From: Syntrophales bacterium | GTDB lineage: Bacteria > Desulfobacterota > Syntrophia > Syntrophales > UBA8958 | Length of the DNA stretch: 64,000 nucleotides | Direction: 5' to 3' | Assembly (NCBI GenBank): GCA_026416455.1 | Contig: JAOAFE010000001.1 | Location: forward strand, 1 to 64,000 | In this document: one piece after another, positions 7,680 to 17,187 of the stretch | Position numbering within the stretch: the stretch's first letter is position 1 | How the letters are laid out: each line of letters starts with the position of its first letter | The notes under the pieces: generated by a model | What the model was told of the DNA's origin: nothing | What the model saw: the letters and a program-made list of their open reading frames with translations, nothing else | Databases searched by the model: none | Position numbers and translations under genes: made by a program

Positions 7680-9418
7680 AATACCTCATGGGGAATTTCA
7701 TCGCCCGCAAATTGGAGCAGGTAGAGGCGATAATACTCTCCTCTTTTCTCGATCAGGGATTCGTGTGTGCCCTCCTCGACAATGCGGCCGTCGGAGATAA
7801 CAATGATGCGGTCGGCATTTCTGACGGTGGATAATCGATGGGCGATGAGTATCGTCGTTCTCCCTTCCATGAGTTTCTCCAGGGCGCTTTGAACCTCCGC
7901 CTCTGCCTCCGTGTCCAAAGACGAAGTCGCTTCGTCTAAAATTAAAATCGGGGGGTTTTTGATCAGGGCGCGGGCGATGGAAATTCTTTGCCTTTCTCCA
8001 CCGGAGAGTTTAGCGCCCTGTTCCCCGATGACCGTGTCGTATCCCTCTGGAAGTTGCATGATGAAATCGTGGGCATTGGCCGCCTTGGCGGCGTTTATAA
8101 TTTCTTCCTCCGACCGGGTAATGTCACCATATGCGATGTTGTTTCGTACCGTGTCGTTGAACAGGATTGTCTGCTGGGTTACCATCCCTATTTGGGCGCG
8201 CAATGACTCCACCGTCACATCGCGGATATCGTGACCGTCGATTAAAATGCGACCTTCCGTGACATCGTAAAAACGGGGAATGAGATTGGCCAGAGTCGTT
8301 TTCCCACCGCCACTCGCACCTACGAAGGCAATGATTTCGCCTGCCTGGATAGAGAGATTTATCCCTTTGAGGACCGGTTGATCCTCATATGCAAAGGAGA
8401 CGTTTTCTATCTCGATGCTGTGAGAAATAGGGGGAAGATCGATGGCCCCGGGTTTGTTTTTAATCTCCGGTTCCTGATCGATGATCTCAAATACCCTTTG
8501 GGCTCCCGCAATGCCTTGCTGTATGGTGTTGTTCACATTGGTTAGACGTTTGATCGGTTCGTATAACATGATGAGGGCGGTAAGAAAGGAGAAGAGATTT
8601 CCCGGTGTCGTGGCTCCGCTTATGACCTGGTACCCACCGTATAACACGATGGCTGCGATACCGATTCCACCCAAGAATTCCATCAGTGGGCTGGAGAGGG
8701 CACTGACGGATACGGCTTTGATATAAAGATTAAACAACCTTTCATTCTCGGCTCTGAAGCGGCGGTTTTCGTATTCTTCCATACCGAAGGCTTTCACGAT
8801 CCGGGTACCCGAGATGGTTTCGTGGAGAAGTGTATTCAAAGTACCCATGGTAATCTGAGAGCGTCGGGCAATGTTGCGCATCTTGCGTCCGAAAGTGGCA
8901 ATAGGATAGGCCACAATGGGAAATATAACCATGCCCAAAAGGGCAAGTTTCCAATCTCGGTAAAAAATAACAAAGATGAGGCCCAAGATGGTGAAAGAAT
9001 CTTTGAAAAGGCTTGTTACTGCTTCCGATACAGCACCTTGTATCGTTCCGACATCGTTTGTGATGCGAGACATGAGAACACCGGTCGGATAGCGCGAAAA
9101 AAATGAGAGGGATTGCATCTGAATCCTACGATAGAGCTCGTTTCTTAAGTCGGTGATAATGCGCAAACCGATGTATTGCATGAGCCTAGCTTGCATATAC
9201 GAGGCGGAGCCTTTAAGAAGGTAAAGTGTTACAATAGCAACGGGTATCCAGATGAGCATATGGACATTTTTCTTTAGGAATATTTCATCCAAAGCAGGCT
9301 TCACCAGATAAGCGAGGGCTGAGGTCGTTATTCCGACAACAAGCATGCATAGTAAAGCGATGATGAATCGCTTGAAATGAGGTTTTGCAAGTTTCAAGAG
9401 CCTTTTAAAAGTTTCCAT
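7676..9418 (-). CDS. msbA: Lipid A export ABC transporter (MsbA)
   Basis: 580 residues, a half-transporter with six predicted membrane helices (about residues 1-320) and a C-terminal ATPase domain. GASGGGKTTLANLIPRFYD is Walker A, LSGGERQRISIARALI the signature and ILILDEATSSLD Walker B, followed by the IAHRLST H-loop. The order and length fit MsbA, which flips core-lipid A across the inner membrane as a homodimer. Its place between lpxB and lpxK supports that over a drug-exporter role. The stop codon overlaps the start of lpxK. Confidence 0.92.
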   Translation of the reverse strand: METFKRLLKLAKPHFKRFIIALLCMLVVGITTSALAYLVKPALDEIFLKKNVHMLIWIPVAIVTLYLLKGSASYMQARLMQYIGLRIITDLRNELYRRIQMQSLSFFSRYPTGVLMSRITNDVGTIQGAVSEAVTSLFKDSFTILGLIFVIFYRDWKLALLGMVIFPIVAYPIATFGRKMRNIARRSQITMGTLNTLLHETISGTRIVKAFGMEEYENRRFRAENERLFNLYIKAVSVSALSSPLMEFLGGIGIAAIVLYGGYQVISGATTPGNLFSFLTALIMLYEPIKRLTNVNNTIQQGIAGAQRVFEIIDQEPEIKNKPGAIDLPPISHSIEIENVSFAYEDQPVLKGINLSIQAGEIIAFVGASGGGKTTLANLIPRFYDVTEGRILIDGHDIRDVTVESLRAQIGMVTQQTILFNDTVRNNIAYGDITRSEEEIINAAKAANAHDFIMQLPEGYDTVIGEQGAKLSGGERQRISIARALIKNPPILILDEATSSLDTEAEAEVQSALEKLMEGRTTILIAHRLSTVRNADRIIVISDGRIVEEGTHESLIEKRGEYYRLYLLQFAGDEIPHEVL

Positions 9419-10565
9419 ATCCGACCATCTTTAGGGCAATTAAGGCCGTTTTTCGAGCCGCCCCAGGAGTTCCCAACTTTTCCTTCACCTCTTTTAATCC
9501 TTCTCTTATTTCCGATACTTTTACCGGGTCGTCAAGGATAGTTTTGGCCGTGATTGCGATACGCTCCGGTGTACAATCTTTCTGAATAAGTTCTGGCACC
9601 AGTGTTTTTCCGGCTATAATGTTGACTAGTCCTATGTTTTTGACTCGAATAGCCAGACGTCCGAGGAGATAGGTAAAAAAGGAGAGACGATAAACGATGC
9701 ACATGGGGACACCCATCAAGGCTGTCTCCAAAGTAGCTGTTCCCGAGGCAACGATGGCAAAATCGGAAGCTGCGAGGGCCTGGTGAATCATATGCCCTGG
9801 GACGAGAGTCACTTTTGTTTCATAAGATGCGACGATCGATTCGATCCAGGATGGATCTAGCGTGTCCGCATAAGGCAGGATGAAAAAAGCATCCAAGTAT
9901 GATTTTTTTAATAGGGTCGCGGCTTCCAACATCACAGGCAAAAGTCTGGTCACTTCTTTTTTTCGGCTTCCAGGGAGGATAGCGATGATCCGGGCATGTA
10001 CCGGAAAGCCGAGGGTATTTTTTGCGTCTTCTTGCTTTAAGTTCCCTTCCGTTATGTCCAAGAGGGGATGTCCTACAAAAGTACATTTTACTCCGGCGTC
10101 CCGATAGATCTTCTCCTCAAAAGGCAAAATCACCACCATGTGGTCAATAAACTTTTTTATCGTTTTGACTCTACCCTTTCGCCAGGCCCAGATCTGCGGA
10201 CTTATGTAGTACATTATTTTTAGCCCTTCTCGTTTGGCAAATCTGGCGAGAGGGAGATGAAAGTCTGGGTAATCTATGAGAATGACAAGGTCTGGACGAT
10301 GCTCTTTAATTGCCCTTTTAAGTCGTTGCATGGTGAAGAGGATGACCTTTAGGTGGGACATTACCTCGGTGAATCCGACGACGGACATCTCCGAAATATG
10401 GGCAACCAGTTCGACTCCCGCTTCTGCCATTTTTTTTCCCCCCATGCCCAAAAAACGGGCATGAGGAGCCATTTCCTTCACGGCTTTAACCAAGTGAGCG
10501 CCGTGAAGGTCACCAGAAGCCTCTCCGGCAGAGATAAAGAAAAGGGGAGATAATTTATTTTTCAT
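9405..10565 (-). CDS. lpxB: Lipid-A-disaccharide synthase
   Basis: 386 residues. It begins with FFISAGEASGDLHGAHLVKA, then has GFTEVMSHLK, ISPQIWAWRKGRVKTIKKF, LPFEEKIYRDAGV and a C-terminal ASGTATLETALMGVPM block, all LpxB hallmarks (GT19). It joins UDP-2,3-diacylglucosamine to lipid X to form the lipid A disaccharide on the cytoplasmic face of the inner membrane. It overlaps the Gfo/Idh/MocA oxidoreductase by 4 bp upstream and msbA by 14 bp downstream. No LpxH or LpxI, which would supply lipid X, is encoded in this window. Confidence 0.95.
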   Translation of the reverse strand: MKNKLSPLFFISAGEASGDLHGAHLVKAVKEMAPHARFLGMGGKKMAEAGVELVAHISEMSVVGFTEVMSHLKVILFTMQRLKRAIKEHRPDLVILIDYPDFHLPLARFAKREGLKIMYYISPQIWAWRKGRVKTIKKFIDHMVVILPFEEKIYRDAGVKCTFVGHPLLDITEGNLKQEDAKNTLGFPVHARIIAILPGSRKKEVTRLLPVMLEAATLLKKSYLDAFFILPYADTLDPSWIESIVASYETKVTLVPGHMIHQALAASDFAIVASGTATLETALMGVPMCIVYRLSFFTYLLGRLAIRVKNIGLVNIIAGKTLVPELIQKDCTPERIAITAKTILDDPVKVSEIREGLKEVKEKLGTPGAARKTALIALKMVGYGNF

Positions 10566-11503
10566 AGAGACGGTTTTTTTATAGCTTCAAGGATGGTCAG
10601 GGCCAGGGCGAGGGCCTTTCTTCCCTCATCTCCACTGACAGGTGGGGAAGAACGACTAAGGCACGCTTTTACAAAGGCCCTAATCTCTTGCTCTAACGGG
10701 TCAGTTCGTGCCACCTCTATGTCATTATTCACAATTAGATATCGCCCCTCGTCGTTCTGCTCCCTTCTTAACGAAGTTAATTCTCTTTTTCCGTAGTCTA
10801 CGGCGTAGTAGCCCTCTTCTCCGAAAAAACGAATTTTTTGCATGGTTTTACCTGTCACCCGGCTTGCCGTCAGATTGGCAACACACCCCCCTGCAAAGAC
10901 GAGACGCACGTTGGCTATGTCTATCTTGTCAGTAAGTACGGGAACTCCCACGGCTTCCACCCTAACGACCTTCTCCTTAATTAAATGAAGCAGTATGTCG
11001 AGGTCGTGGATCATGAGGTCTAAAATAACATCTACGTCTGTGCCTCGTTCAAAAAAGGGATGCAGGCGATGAGCCTCAACGAAGAGAGGTTTTTTGAGCG
11101 CTCCTTTAAGTGCCGAGATCGCTGGATTGAACCTTTCTATATGGCCAATCTGAAATATGCAGTTGTTCTGGCGGGCAATCTCAATCAATTCATCCGCTTC
11201 TTCTAAGGTGCGGGCGATAGGTTTTTCCAACAGACAGTCTGTCCCCGCCGAGAGAAACTCTTTTGCCACCTCATAGTGAACGGCCGTTGGCACAGCAATG
11301 CTTACGGCATCTACTTTTCCTACAAGTTGGCGAAAGTCACCGTAAGCAGTTACGGAGTAATGATTTGCCGCCTTAATAGCTTTTTCGTAAACGCAATCGG
11401 CCACGCCTATGATTTCGCACTCTTCTATGCCCGCATATTTGGTTAGGTGATATGTTCCTAAATGGCCTATCCCGACTACGCCTACCCGCAATTTTCGCGT
11501 CAA
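10562..11503 (-). CDS. Gfo/Idh/MocA-family NAD(P)-dependent oxidoreductase in the lipid A operon (GnnA-like candidate)
   Basis: 313 residues. [15 protein letters not shown] is an N-terminal Rossmann nucleotide-binding motif. [10 protein letters not shown] carries the EKP catalytic Lys, and [17 protein letters not shown] and [11 protein letters not shown] are family motifs that line the sugar site. It sits between lpxA and lpxB with 4-bp overlaps on both sides. In Acidithiobacillus the oxidoreductase GnnA occupies this slot and, with the aminotransferase GnnB, makes UDP-GlcNAc3N for an amide-linked lipid A. No GnnB is next to this gene, so a GnnA role is an inference. It could instead modify another sugar nucleotide. 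Confidence 0.8.
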   Translation of the reverse strand: MTRKLRVGVVGIGHLGTYHLTKYAGIEECEIIGVADCVYEKAIKAANHYSVTAYGDFRQLVGKVDAVSIAVPTAVHYEVAKEFLSAGTDCLLEKPIARTLEEADELIEIARQNNCIFQIGHIERFNPAISALKGALKKPLFVEAHRLHPFFERGTDVDVILDLMIHDLDILLHLIKEKVVRVEAVGVPVLTDKIDIANVRLVFAGGCVANLTASRVTGKTMQKIRFFGEEGYYAVDYGKRELTSLRREQNDEGRYLIVNNDIEVARTDPLEQEIRAFVKACLSRSSPPVSGDEGRKALALALTILEAIKKPSL

Positions 11504-12273
11504 CGGCAGACCCCTCGATTGGAATTTTTGATGAAAGAGATGAAATGCCTAACTTCTGGAAAGTCTGGCACGTCATTTTTTACCCGCAAAAGGGCGTCTT
11601 CGAGAATGAGGTTGGATCGAAAAACAATACGGTAGGCGGCCTTCAAAGCTTGAATGACTTCAGAAGGAAAATGTCTTCTCTTGAGACCGATTAAATTGAG
11701 ACCATAAAGGTGGGCATGGTTGCCCGAGGCTAAGCAATAAGGGGGGACATCTTTCGTCACCGCCGAGCAGCCGCCAATCATACAGTGCGCTCCGATTTTC
11801 GTGAACTGATGGATGCCCGTCAATCCCCCGATGGTGGCGTAATCTTCCACTTCGATATGTCCGGCCAAATTAACACCGTTGGACATGACGATGTTATTTC
11901 CCAGTTTGCAGTTGTGGGCGATGTGACAGTAAGCCATGATCAAGTTGTTGTCTCCTACAATTGTTACCCCAATATCGGCCTGGGTGGAGCGATGGATGGT
12001 GACAAACTCCCTGATGGTGTTATTATTACCTATGATTACTTTCGTTTCTTCCCCTCTGAATTTGAGGTCTTGAGGTGGTGCACCGATCGCAGCGAATTGC
12101 ATGATACGACAGTTTTCCCCTATTTCTGTAAGGCTTTCAATAACAACGTGAGGACCGATTTTCGTTCCCCGGCCGATAGAAACGCGAGGACCGATTACGG
12201 TGTAAGGTCCTATTTCAACATCTTCGCCTATTAAGGCATCGGATGCGATTATGGCCGTCGGATGAATGCTCAT
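11500..12273 (-). CDS. lpxA: Acyl-ACP--UDP-N-acetylglucosamine O-acyltransferase
   Basis: 257 residues. The N-terminal two thirds are a left-handed beta-helix of isoleucine-rich hexapeptide repeats, starting [20 protein letters not shown]. The catalytic His lies in [14 protein letters not shown], followed by [15 protein letters not shown] and a helical C-terminus. It carries out the first step of lipid A synthesis as a cytoplasmic trimer. If the neighbouring oxidoreductase makes an amino-sugar donor, the true acceptor here could be UDP-GlcNAc3N instead of UDP-GlcNAc. The sequence does not settle that by eye. The stop overlaps the oxidoreductase and the start overlaps lpxD, with no fabZ in between. 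Confidence 0.94.
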   Translation of the reverse strand: MSIHPTAIIASDALIGEDVEIGPYTVIGPRVSIGRGTKIGPHVVIESLTEIGENCRIMQFAAIGAPPQDLKFRGEETKVIIGNNNTIREFVTIHRSTQADIGVTIVGDNNLIMAYCHIAHNCKLGNNIVMSNGVNLAGHIEVEDYATIGGLTGIHQFTKIGAHCMIGGCSAVTKDVPPYCLASGNHAHLYGLNLIGLKRRHFPSEVIQALKAAYRIVFRSNLILEDALLRVKNDVPDFPEVRHFISFIKNSNRGVCR

Positions 12274-13310
12274 TTTTTCCTATCCTCTAAAAATTTTTCT
12301 ACCTGCGTTAGGCGATTCGTAAGATCGGTAATTTTTTTCATCCAATCGGGGAGGCGGGACAAGGCACCGGTCACACGCAGCCATTTTTTGTAAGGCATAT
12401 GAGGTGCTCCGGCAATTATCTGTCCCGCTGGGACATCGTTATGTACGGCACTCCGCGCAGCAACTATACAACCATCACCGATCTCTATGTGACCAACTAT
12501 CCCTACTTGTCCCCCTAGTATTACGCCGTTGCCGAGGCGAGTACTGCCCGAGATTCCCACTTGTGATACAATGATCGCCCTTTCACCGACGGTGACGTTA
12601 TGGCCTATCTGGACGAGGTTATCGATCTTCGTTCCTCGCTTGATCCAGGTTCGCCCTAGGGTTGCCCGGTCGATCGTGGTGTTGGCACCGATTTCTACAT
12701 CATCATCAATCTGAACGATCCCTGCCTGTGGTATTTTGATATTCTCCCGCCCGGGATGGGCGAAACCAAACCCGTCCGCGCCGATCACCGCCCCAGCATG
12801 GATGATTACTCGGTTGCCGATTATGCACTGCGGATAGATGACGACGTTGGGATGTAATATGGTATCTTCACCTATTTTTGCCCCTTTTCCGATCGAGACT
12901 CCCGCGTAGATGACGGCTCCTCTGCCCACTTCTACTTCGGCATCGATAAATACTCCCGGGAACACGGTCGCCTCCGGTGACACCATAGCGCTTGGATCGA
13001 TATAGGCTTGAGGGCTTATAAAAGGTTTTTCCTTTTCCATGGGGTAAAACCAAGAGATGAGACGTCCAAAAGCGGTATAGGGGTCGTCGACTTGGACAAG
13101 ATTTAGGTTCGCCTGTTCTATCTCCGGTGATACAACAACAGCCGAAGCTCGGGTAGAAGCAAGATATTTAAGGTAGCGACGATTCGCTATGAAGGTGAGA
13201 TCGCCGGGTTCCGCCTCGGTGATGCCTTTTAGCCCCTTAATGACCACATGGGGATCACCTAATAGACGCCCCCCAATAAAATCGGCAATTTCTTTTAATG
13301 TTTTTTCCAC
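12270..13310 (-). CDS. lpxD: UDP-3-O-acylglucosamine N-acyltransferase
   Basis: 346 residues. The N-terminal uridine-binding domain ([15 protein letters not shown], then [13 protein letters not shown]) is followed by a long hexapeptide beta-helix with GADGFGFAH and the catalytic [14 protein letters not shown] His. The C-terminal helix (residues ~315-346) is the ACP-recognition element. It performs the third lipid A step, adding the N-linked acyl chain. It starts 4 bp after the ompH/skp stop and overlaps lpxA. In many proteobacteria fabZ separates lpxD and lpxA. Here it is absent. Confidence 0.95.
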   Translation of the reverse strand: MEKTLKEIADFIGGRLLGDPHVVIKGLKGITEAEPGDLTFIANRRYLKYLASTRASAVVVSPEIEQANLNLVQVDDPYTAFGRLISWFYPMEKEKPFISPQAYIDPSAMVSPEATVFPGVFIDAEVEVGRGAVIYAGVSIGKGAKIGEDTILHPNVVIYPQCIIGNRVIIHAGAVIGADGFGFAHPGRENIKIPQAGIVQIDDDVEIGANTTIDRATLGRTWIKRGTKIDNLVQIGHNVTVGERAIIVSQVGISGSTRLGNGVILGGQVGIVGHIEIGDGCIVAARSAVHNDVPAGQIIAGAPHMPYKKWLRVTGALSRLPDWMKKITDLTNRLTQVEKFLEDRKK

Positions 13311-13314
13311 CGTC

Positions 13315-13839
13315 CTACTTCTTCTTTACTATCTTGTTGAACTCTTCGATTATCTTTGGCGTTAAATCGTTTTCCTTATTGTAGTAGGCAATGGGTACAG
13401 AAGCAATATCGATGATAGCATTGTAACCCTCTTTTTTGCCTATGGATTCAACGATTTTCATAACATCAGGTACAAACCTATTGACCAGTTCCTGTCTTTT
13501 GGCGTTCATCTCATCGTTTGCATCCTTGACTAGGTCTTGATAGTCGCGAAATTTCTTGTTGTATGCAGTTTCCTTGTCCCTAAGCGCCTTTTCGGTAAGG
13601 ACAGATTTTTGCTTCTCCAATTCTTCCTTCAGGCGATAAAGTTCTTTCTCCCTTTCTTGGATCTTTTTCTTGTTTTCTTCGAAAATTTTTTTCAATTCTT
13701 CGTTTGCCTGTTTGCCCGCTTCTGAATTGTTCAGAATCTCTTCCATATTGAAGAAGCCAATCTTACCTGTTTGAGCAAAAAGCGGGTGTCCAATCAAAAC
13801 CATGACGGATAGAAATAAAATGATGCATCTTTTTTTCAT
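13315..13839 (-). CDS. skp: OmpH/Skp-family periplasmic chaperone
   Basis: 174 residues. A Sec signal peptide (MKKRCIILFLSVMVLIGHPL then FAQ) precedes GKIGFFNMEEILNNSEAGK and a long charged coiled-coil (about residues 45-130), the tentacle arms of Skp. The C-terminus, with YNAIIDIASVPIAYYN, returns to the trimerisation base. The start at 13839 has an AAGGGGG ribosome site and gives the signal peptide. A longer in-frame extension would remove it. It guards unfolded outer-membrane proteins on the way to BamA, encoded 23 bp upstream in the same operon. Confidence 0.9.
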   Translation of the reverse strand: MKKRCIILFLSVMVLIGHPLFAQTGKIGFFNMEEILNNSEAGKQANEELKKIFEENKKKIQEREKELYRLKEELEKQKSVLTEKALRDKETAYNKKFRDYQDLVKDANDEMNAKRQELVNRFVPDVMKIVESIGKKEGYNAIIDIASVPIAYYNKENDLTPKIIEEFNKIVKKK

Positions 13840-13862
13840 TATTTTTTCCCCCTTGTTCTTTG

Positions 13863-16526
13863 TTACATGAAAGTTCCCATTGTAAATTCGAATCGACTCG
13901 CCGATTCTCCTACCTTGCGATCGAGAACGTAGCCCCATTCTAATCTAAGGGGACCGACAGGTGAATACCAGCGAATACCCAACCCGGCCGTTTTCCTCAT
14001 ATCGTCTAAATGATAGCCTTTATCCCAGGCGTTACCCGTATCGAAGAAGATGACTCCCCTAATGCCGGCATCCTTCACGAGGGGAAAAACGAGGTCGAAG
14101 TTGAGGGTGAGCATGGTCCTACCACCAATGAGATCACCCGTCACTGGATCCTTTGGTCCCACGTAACGCAATCCCCGGATGCTATTTATTCCTCCTACGT
14201 AGTATAGTTCGTAGATAGGAATAGAATGGCCTCCGATGGATTGAAGATTCCCGATACGTCCCTTGATGTCGAATACGGCATCGAAGAAAGGCAAGGATTT
14301 GTACCACGCACCGTGGGCTCCATGACGTAGAAAGTGAGTATTCCCCCCCAACGGGCCACCTACCAGGGTCGTATAAACGCTCATAACGCTCCCTTTGGTG
14401 GGGAAGTAGGCGTCATCGGTTGTGTCACGGGTGAGGGTGGGTGTAAGAGAGCTCATGGTGTGAGTGCCTTCCTGTTCCTTAATGATCGGTGAGGCCGTGC
14501 GCGATATATTCTTCACACGGGAGATGGAATAACCGTATTGGAGGTAGCCGTAAATGCTGTACTTAGGCCAGATAGGGTATCCCAGGGTGGGGCTTATACC
14601 CTTTGTATCCAAATCGTAGGAATCGTAATAACGGATGGTATTCCAGAGTTCGAAACGACTCCAAATATTGGTGTCGAAAAGCCAAGGGTCGATGAACGTG
14701 AGGTCATAATATTGAGCCTTCTGTCCGACCGTGGCCTTAAGGGAAAGGGATTGGGCTCGGCCGAATAGATTCTGCTGAGAGATAGAGGCCATAGCCATGG
14801 CCCCGTCGAGGGCGCTGTAAGCTACACCAACGCTGAACATACCCGTTTGCTTTTCCTTAACTCGAATGCCGATATCGGTGAGAGTTTCATCCGGGCCCCT
14901 TTCCGCTTGAAAATCTATTTCTTCGAAAAATCTCGTTCGCTCCAGATTCTTGAAACTATCTTTAAGTTTGGAGCTCCCGTAGAGGTCTCCTTCGGCAAAC
15001 ATAAGGAGACGCCTTATTACTTTGTCCCTCGTCTTTGTATTTCCCGTAATATTGATTCGGTTAAAGTAAACGAGGGGCCCCTTCGTGATTTTGTAAGTAA
15101 TATCTACCTTTTGCTCTTTATCATGGGCCTGGGTTATGGGATTTACGTCCGCATAGGCGTAGCCTTCATCGTTACAGGCGCCCGTCAGATATTCTACGTC
15201 TTTGATTACCGCTCCGCGATCGAAGAAAACCCCTTTTACGATGGTGAGATTTTTGAATAATTCGTCTCGAGAGATCTTTAAGGTGTCTCCTTCAATGGCC
15301 ACCTTTCCTACTTTGAATCGCGTCCCCTCGACGATTTTTATCTTGATATAAATACCTTTCTCATCGAACGTGATGTCTGGTTCGCCCACTTGGGCATAAA
15401 TAAAGCCGTTGTTGAAGTAGTGGACGTTGATTTTGTTCACGTCTTGGAGGAGCTGATCTCTCTTTAAAATTCCCGCATCCGTAAACCAGGAAAAAAGACC
15501 GCGTTCCTCTGTTTTCATTAGTTTCTTTAACTCTTTTTCTTTAAAAGTATGATTGCCTTCGAAGGAAATCTTTTTTATGTACAACCGCTCTTTTTCCTGG
15601 ATATCAAAGGTCACACGTACTTCCTTTGGGCGTACCGGATCGATGCGATATTTGATTTCCGCATTATAGTAGCCTTTGCTGTCATACAATTCTTTCAGTT
15701 TCTCCAAGGAGTTTGTAATAGCTCCAATATTAAGAACTTGTTTGGTTTTGAAGGTGATCGTTGCTTCTAAATCGTCTTTTTTTATGGCTTTATTGCCGTT
15801 GAAGACGATGTCTGAGATTACGCCCCTTTCTTTGACTTGGTAAGTGACGACCTTTCCTTCCGGCGTGTCCGAGACATCCACTACGACGTCCTCGAAGTAG
15901 CCCAGTTTGTAAATTTCTCTTATGTCCTTTGCAATCAAGGATTCTGAATAAAGACCACCTTGCGTGCTTTTTATGGCCTGATTGAGCACGGCCGATTCTA
16001 TCTTTTCGTTTCCTTTGAATTCTATCTTGGCAATTCTCAATCGCGCCGAGAGGCGGATGAGGATCTCGCTTTTCAGTCGAGATGCAATGATGGATAAGCT
16101 CTCCATCCCGCGCCCTTGGGCGGAGACGGGGAGGAGAAATCTCCGTGCCTTAACGTCATAGATGCGTACGTCCACGTTCAATTCATTGCCGATTTCCGTT
16201 ATCCCCCCGGTTAGGATGTGGGTGGCGGAAACGGCATGGCCGATTTCTTCCAGTTTTCCTTCATCCGGCGGTTTTTGCCGGAATGGCTCCGGTAAGTTAT
16301 TCTTTTCTATTATTTCCACTTCTTTGGCAGAGCTCAGTTCCCGCACTAGGGCGTCATGGAAGGCCTGGAAGAGAAATTCCTTACTTCCCTTTGTATGAAC
16401 ATGAAAAGGTACAACGGCAATTTTCGTTTTCTCTTGTGACCATGCAGATTCATTTGTTAATAGCCAGGGAGTCGACAAAAAGAAGAAAAGTATGAATATT
16501 ACAATAACTTTACGCAATTTTTCCAT
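13863..16526 (-). CDS. bamA: Outer-membrane assembly factor BamA with extra TolB-like N-terminal domain
   Basis: 887 residues, longer than the ~810 of E. coli BamA. It has a signal peptide (1-31) and then an extra domain (about 35-160) that starts KIAVVPFHVHTKGS and contains THILTGGITEIGNELNVDVR, resembling TolB-N/FlgO/CsgG-type domains. POTRA repeats follow (from RIAKIEFKGNEKIESAVL), then a 16-strand barrel with the late FDTGNAWDKG and GLGIRWYSPVGPLRLEWGY motifs. It folds and inserts outer-membrane proteins. The ATG at 16526 was chosen because the signal peptide starts there. Its first bases overlap the end of lolD. Confidence 0.93.
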   Translation of the reverse strand: MEKLRKVIVIFILFFFLSTPWLLTNESAWSQEKTKIAVVPFHVHTKGSKEFLFQAFHDALVRELSSAKEVEIIEKNNLPEPFRQKPPDEGKLEEIGHAVSATHILTGGITEIGNELNVDVRIYDVKARRFLLPVSAQGRGMESLSIIASRLKSEILIRLSARLRIAKIEFKGNEKIESAVLNQAIKSTQGGLYSESLIAKDIREIYKLGYFEDVVVDVSDTPEGKVVTYQVKERGVISDIVFNGNKAIKKDDLEATITFKTKQVLNIGAITNSLEKLKELYDSKGYYNAEIKYRIDPVRPKEVRVTFDIQEKERLYIKKISFEGNHTFKEKELKKLMKTEERGLFSWFTDAGILKRDQLLQDVNKINVHYFNNGFIYAQVGEPDITFDEKGIYIKIKIVEGTRFKVGKVAIEGDTLKISRDELFKNLTIVKGVFFDRGAVIKDVEYLTGACNDEGYAYADVNPITQAHDKEQKVDITYKITKGPLVYFNRINITGNTKTRDKVIRRLLMFAEGDLYGSSKLKDSFKNLERTRFFEEIDFQAERGPDETLTDIGIRVKEKQTGMFSVGVAYSALDGAMAMASISQQNLFGRAQSLSLKATVGQKAQYYDLTFIDPWLFDTNIWSRFELWNTIRYYDSYDLDTKGISPTLGYPIWPKYSIYGYLQYGYSISRVKNISRTASPIIKEQEGTHTMSSLTPTLTRDTTDDAYFPTKGSVMSVYTTLVGGPLGGNTHFLRHGAHGAWYKSLPFFDAVFDIKGRIGNLQSIGGHSIPIYELYYVGGINSIRGLRYVGPKDPVTGDLIGGRTMLTLNFDLVFPLVKDAGIRGVIFFDTGNAWDKGYHLDDMRKTAGLGIRWYSPVGPLRLEWGYVLDRKVGESASRFEFTMGTFM

Positions 16527-17187
16527 CTTGCAGGCCCACCGTTCTTGACATGAGATCCGCCAGCCTTGGATTATGGGTGACAAGGATCAGTGTAATTTTT
16601 TTTTCACGGTTAAGATTGAGTAAAACGTCCTCTATCTTTTTTCCTGTCTCGGTGTCAAGATTTCCCGTCGGTTCGTCGGCCAGTATTATTTCCGGCTCCA
16701 TGACAATGGCTCGGGCGATGGCTACTCTCTGCTGCTCTCCCCCTGATAATTCACCTGGTTGGTGACGAAGTCTTGTTTCAAGTCCAAATGCGACCAACAA
16801 TTCTTCGGCTTTTTCCCTTGCCTCTTTTTTGTTCATCCCTCCTATCAGAGCGGGGAGCATGACATTTTCGAGGGTAGTGAACTCTGGCATAAGATTGTGA
16901 AACTGAAAGACAAAGCCGATGGTTCGGTTACGGAAACGGGCTAGTTGCATTTCGTTCCATTTAAATACATCCATTCCTTTTACCAACACTTGCCCGGCTG
17001 ATGGTCGATCGAGAGTTCCCATGATATGGAGAAGGGTGCTTTTACCAGCTCCAGAAGCCCCGACGATGGCCAATGACTCACCCCGTTCAATTATGAGATC
17101 GATGTCTTTCAATACCTCAATGCGGTTTCCGTCTTTTACGAACGTTTTTCTGAGGGATTTTATTTCTATGATCACTTCGCCCATCAC
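16510..17187 (-). CDS. lolD: Lipoprotein-releasing ABC transporter ATPase
   Basis: 225 residues. Walker A is GASGAGKSTLLHIMGTLDRP, the signature LSGGEQQRVAIARAIV and Walker B ILADEPTGNLDT, with the MacB/LolD-type Q-loop VFQFHNLMPEFTTLEN. It powers extraction of lipoproteins from the inner membrane with the adjacent LolC/E permease, whose gene it overlaps by 4 bp. It ends 17 bp inside bamA. It is a closer match to LolD than the second MacB-type ATPase in the window (40365-41051) because of this permease partner. Confidence 0.92.
   Translation of the reverse strand: MMGEVIIEIKSLRKTFVKDGNRIEVLKDIDLIIERGESLAIVGASGAGKSTLLHIMGTLDRPSAGQVLVKGMDVFKWNEMQLARFRNRTIGFVFQFHNLMPEFTTLENVMLPALIGGMNKKEAREKAEELLVAFGLETRLRHQPGELSGGEQQRVAIARAIVMEPEIILADEPTGNLDTETGKKIEDVLLNLNREKKITLILVTHNPRLADLMSRTVGLQDGKIA

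Noticed and set aside
11785-12234. Plus-strand frame of 149 codons inside lpxA
   Set aside because: The hexapeptide repeats of lpxA create a long antisense frame. No ribosome site or motif supports it.
12262-12282. Search for fabZ between lpxD and lpxA
   Set aside because: The two genes overlap by 4 bp, so no gene can lie there. fabZ must be elsewhere.
14847-15260. Plus-strand frame of 137 codons inside bamA
   Set aside because: It is antisense to the conserved POTRA region and shows no ribosome site or family pattern.
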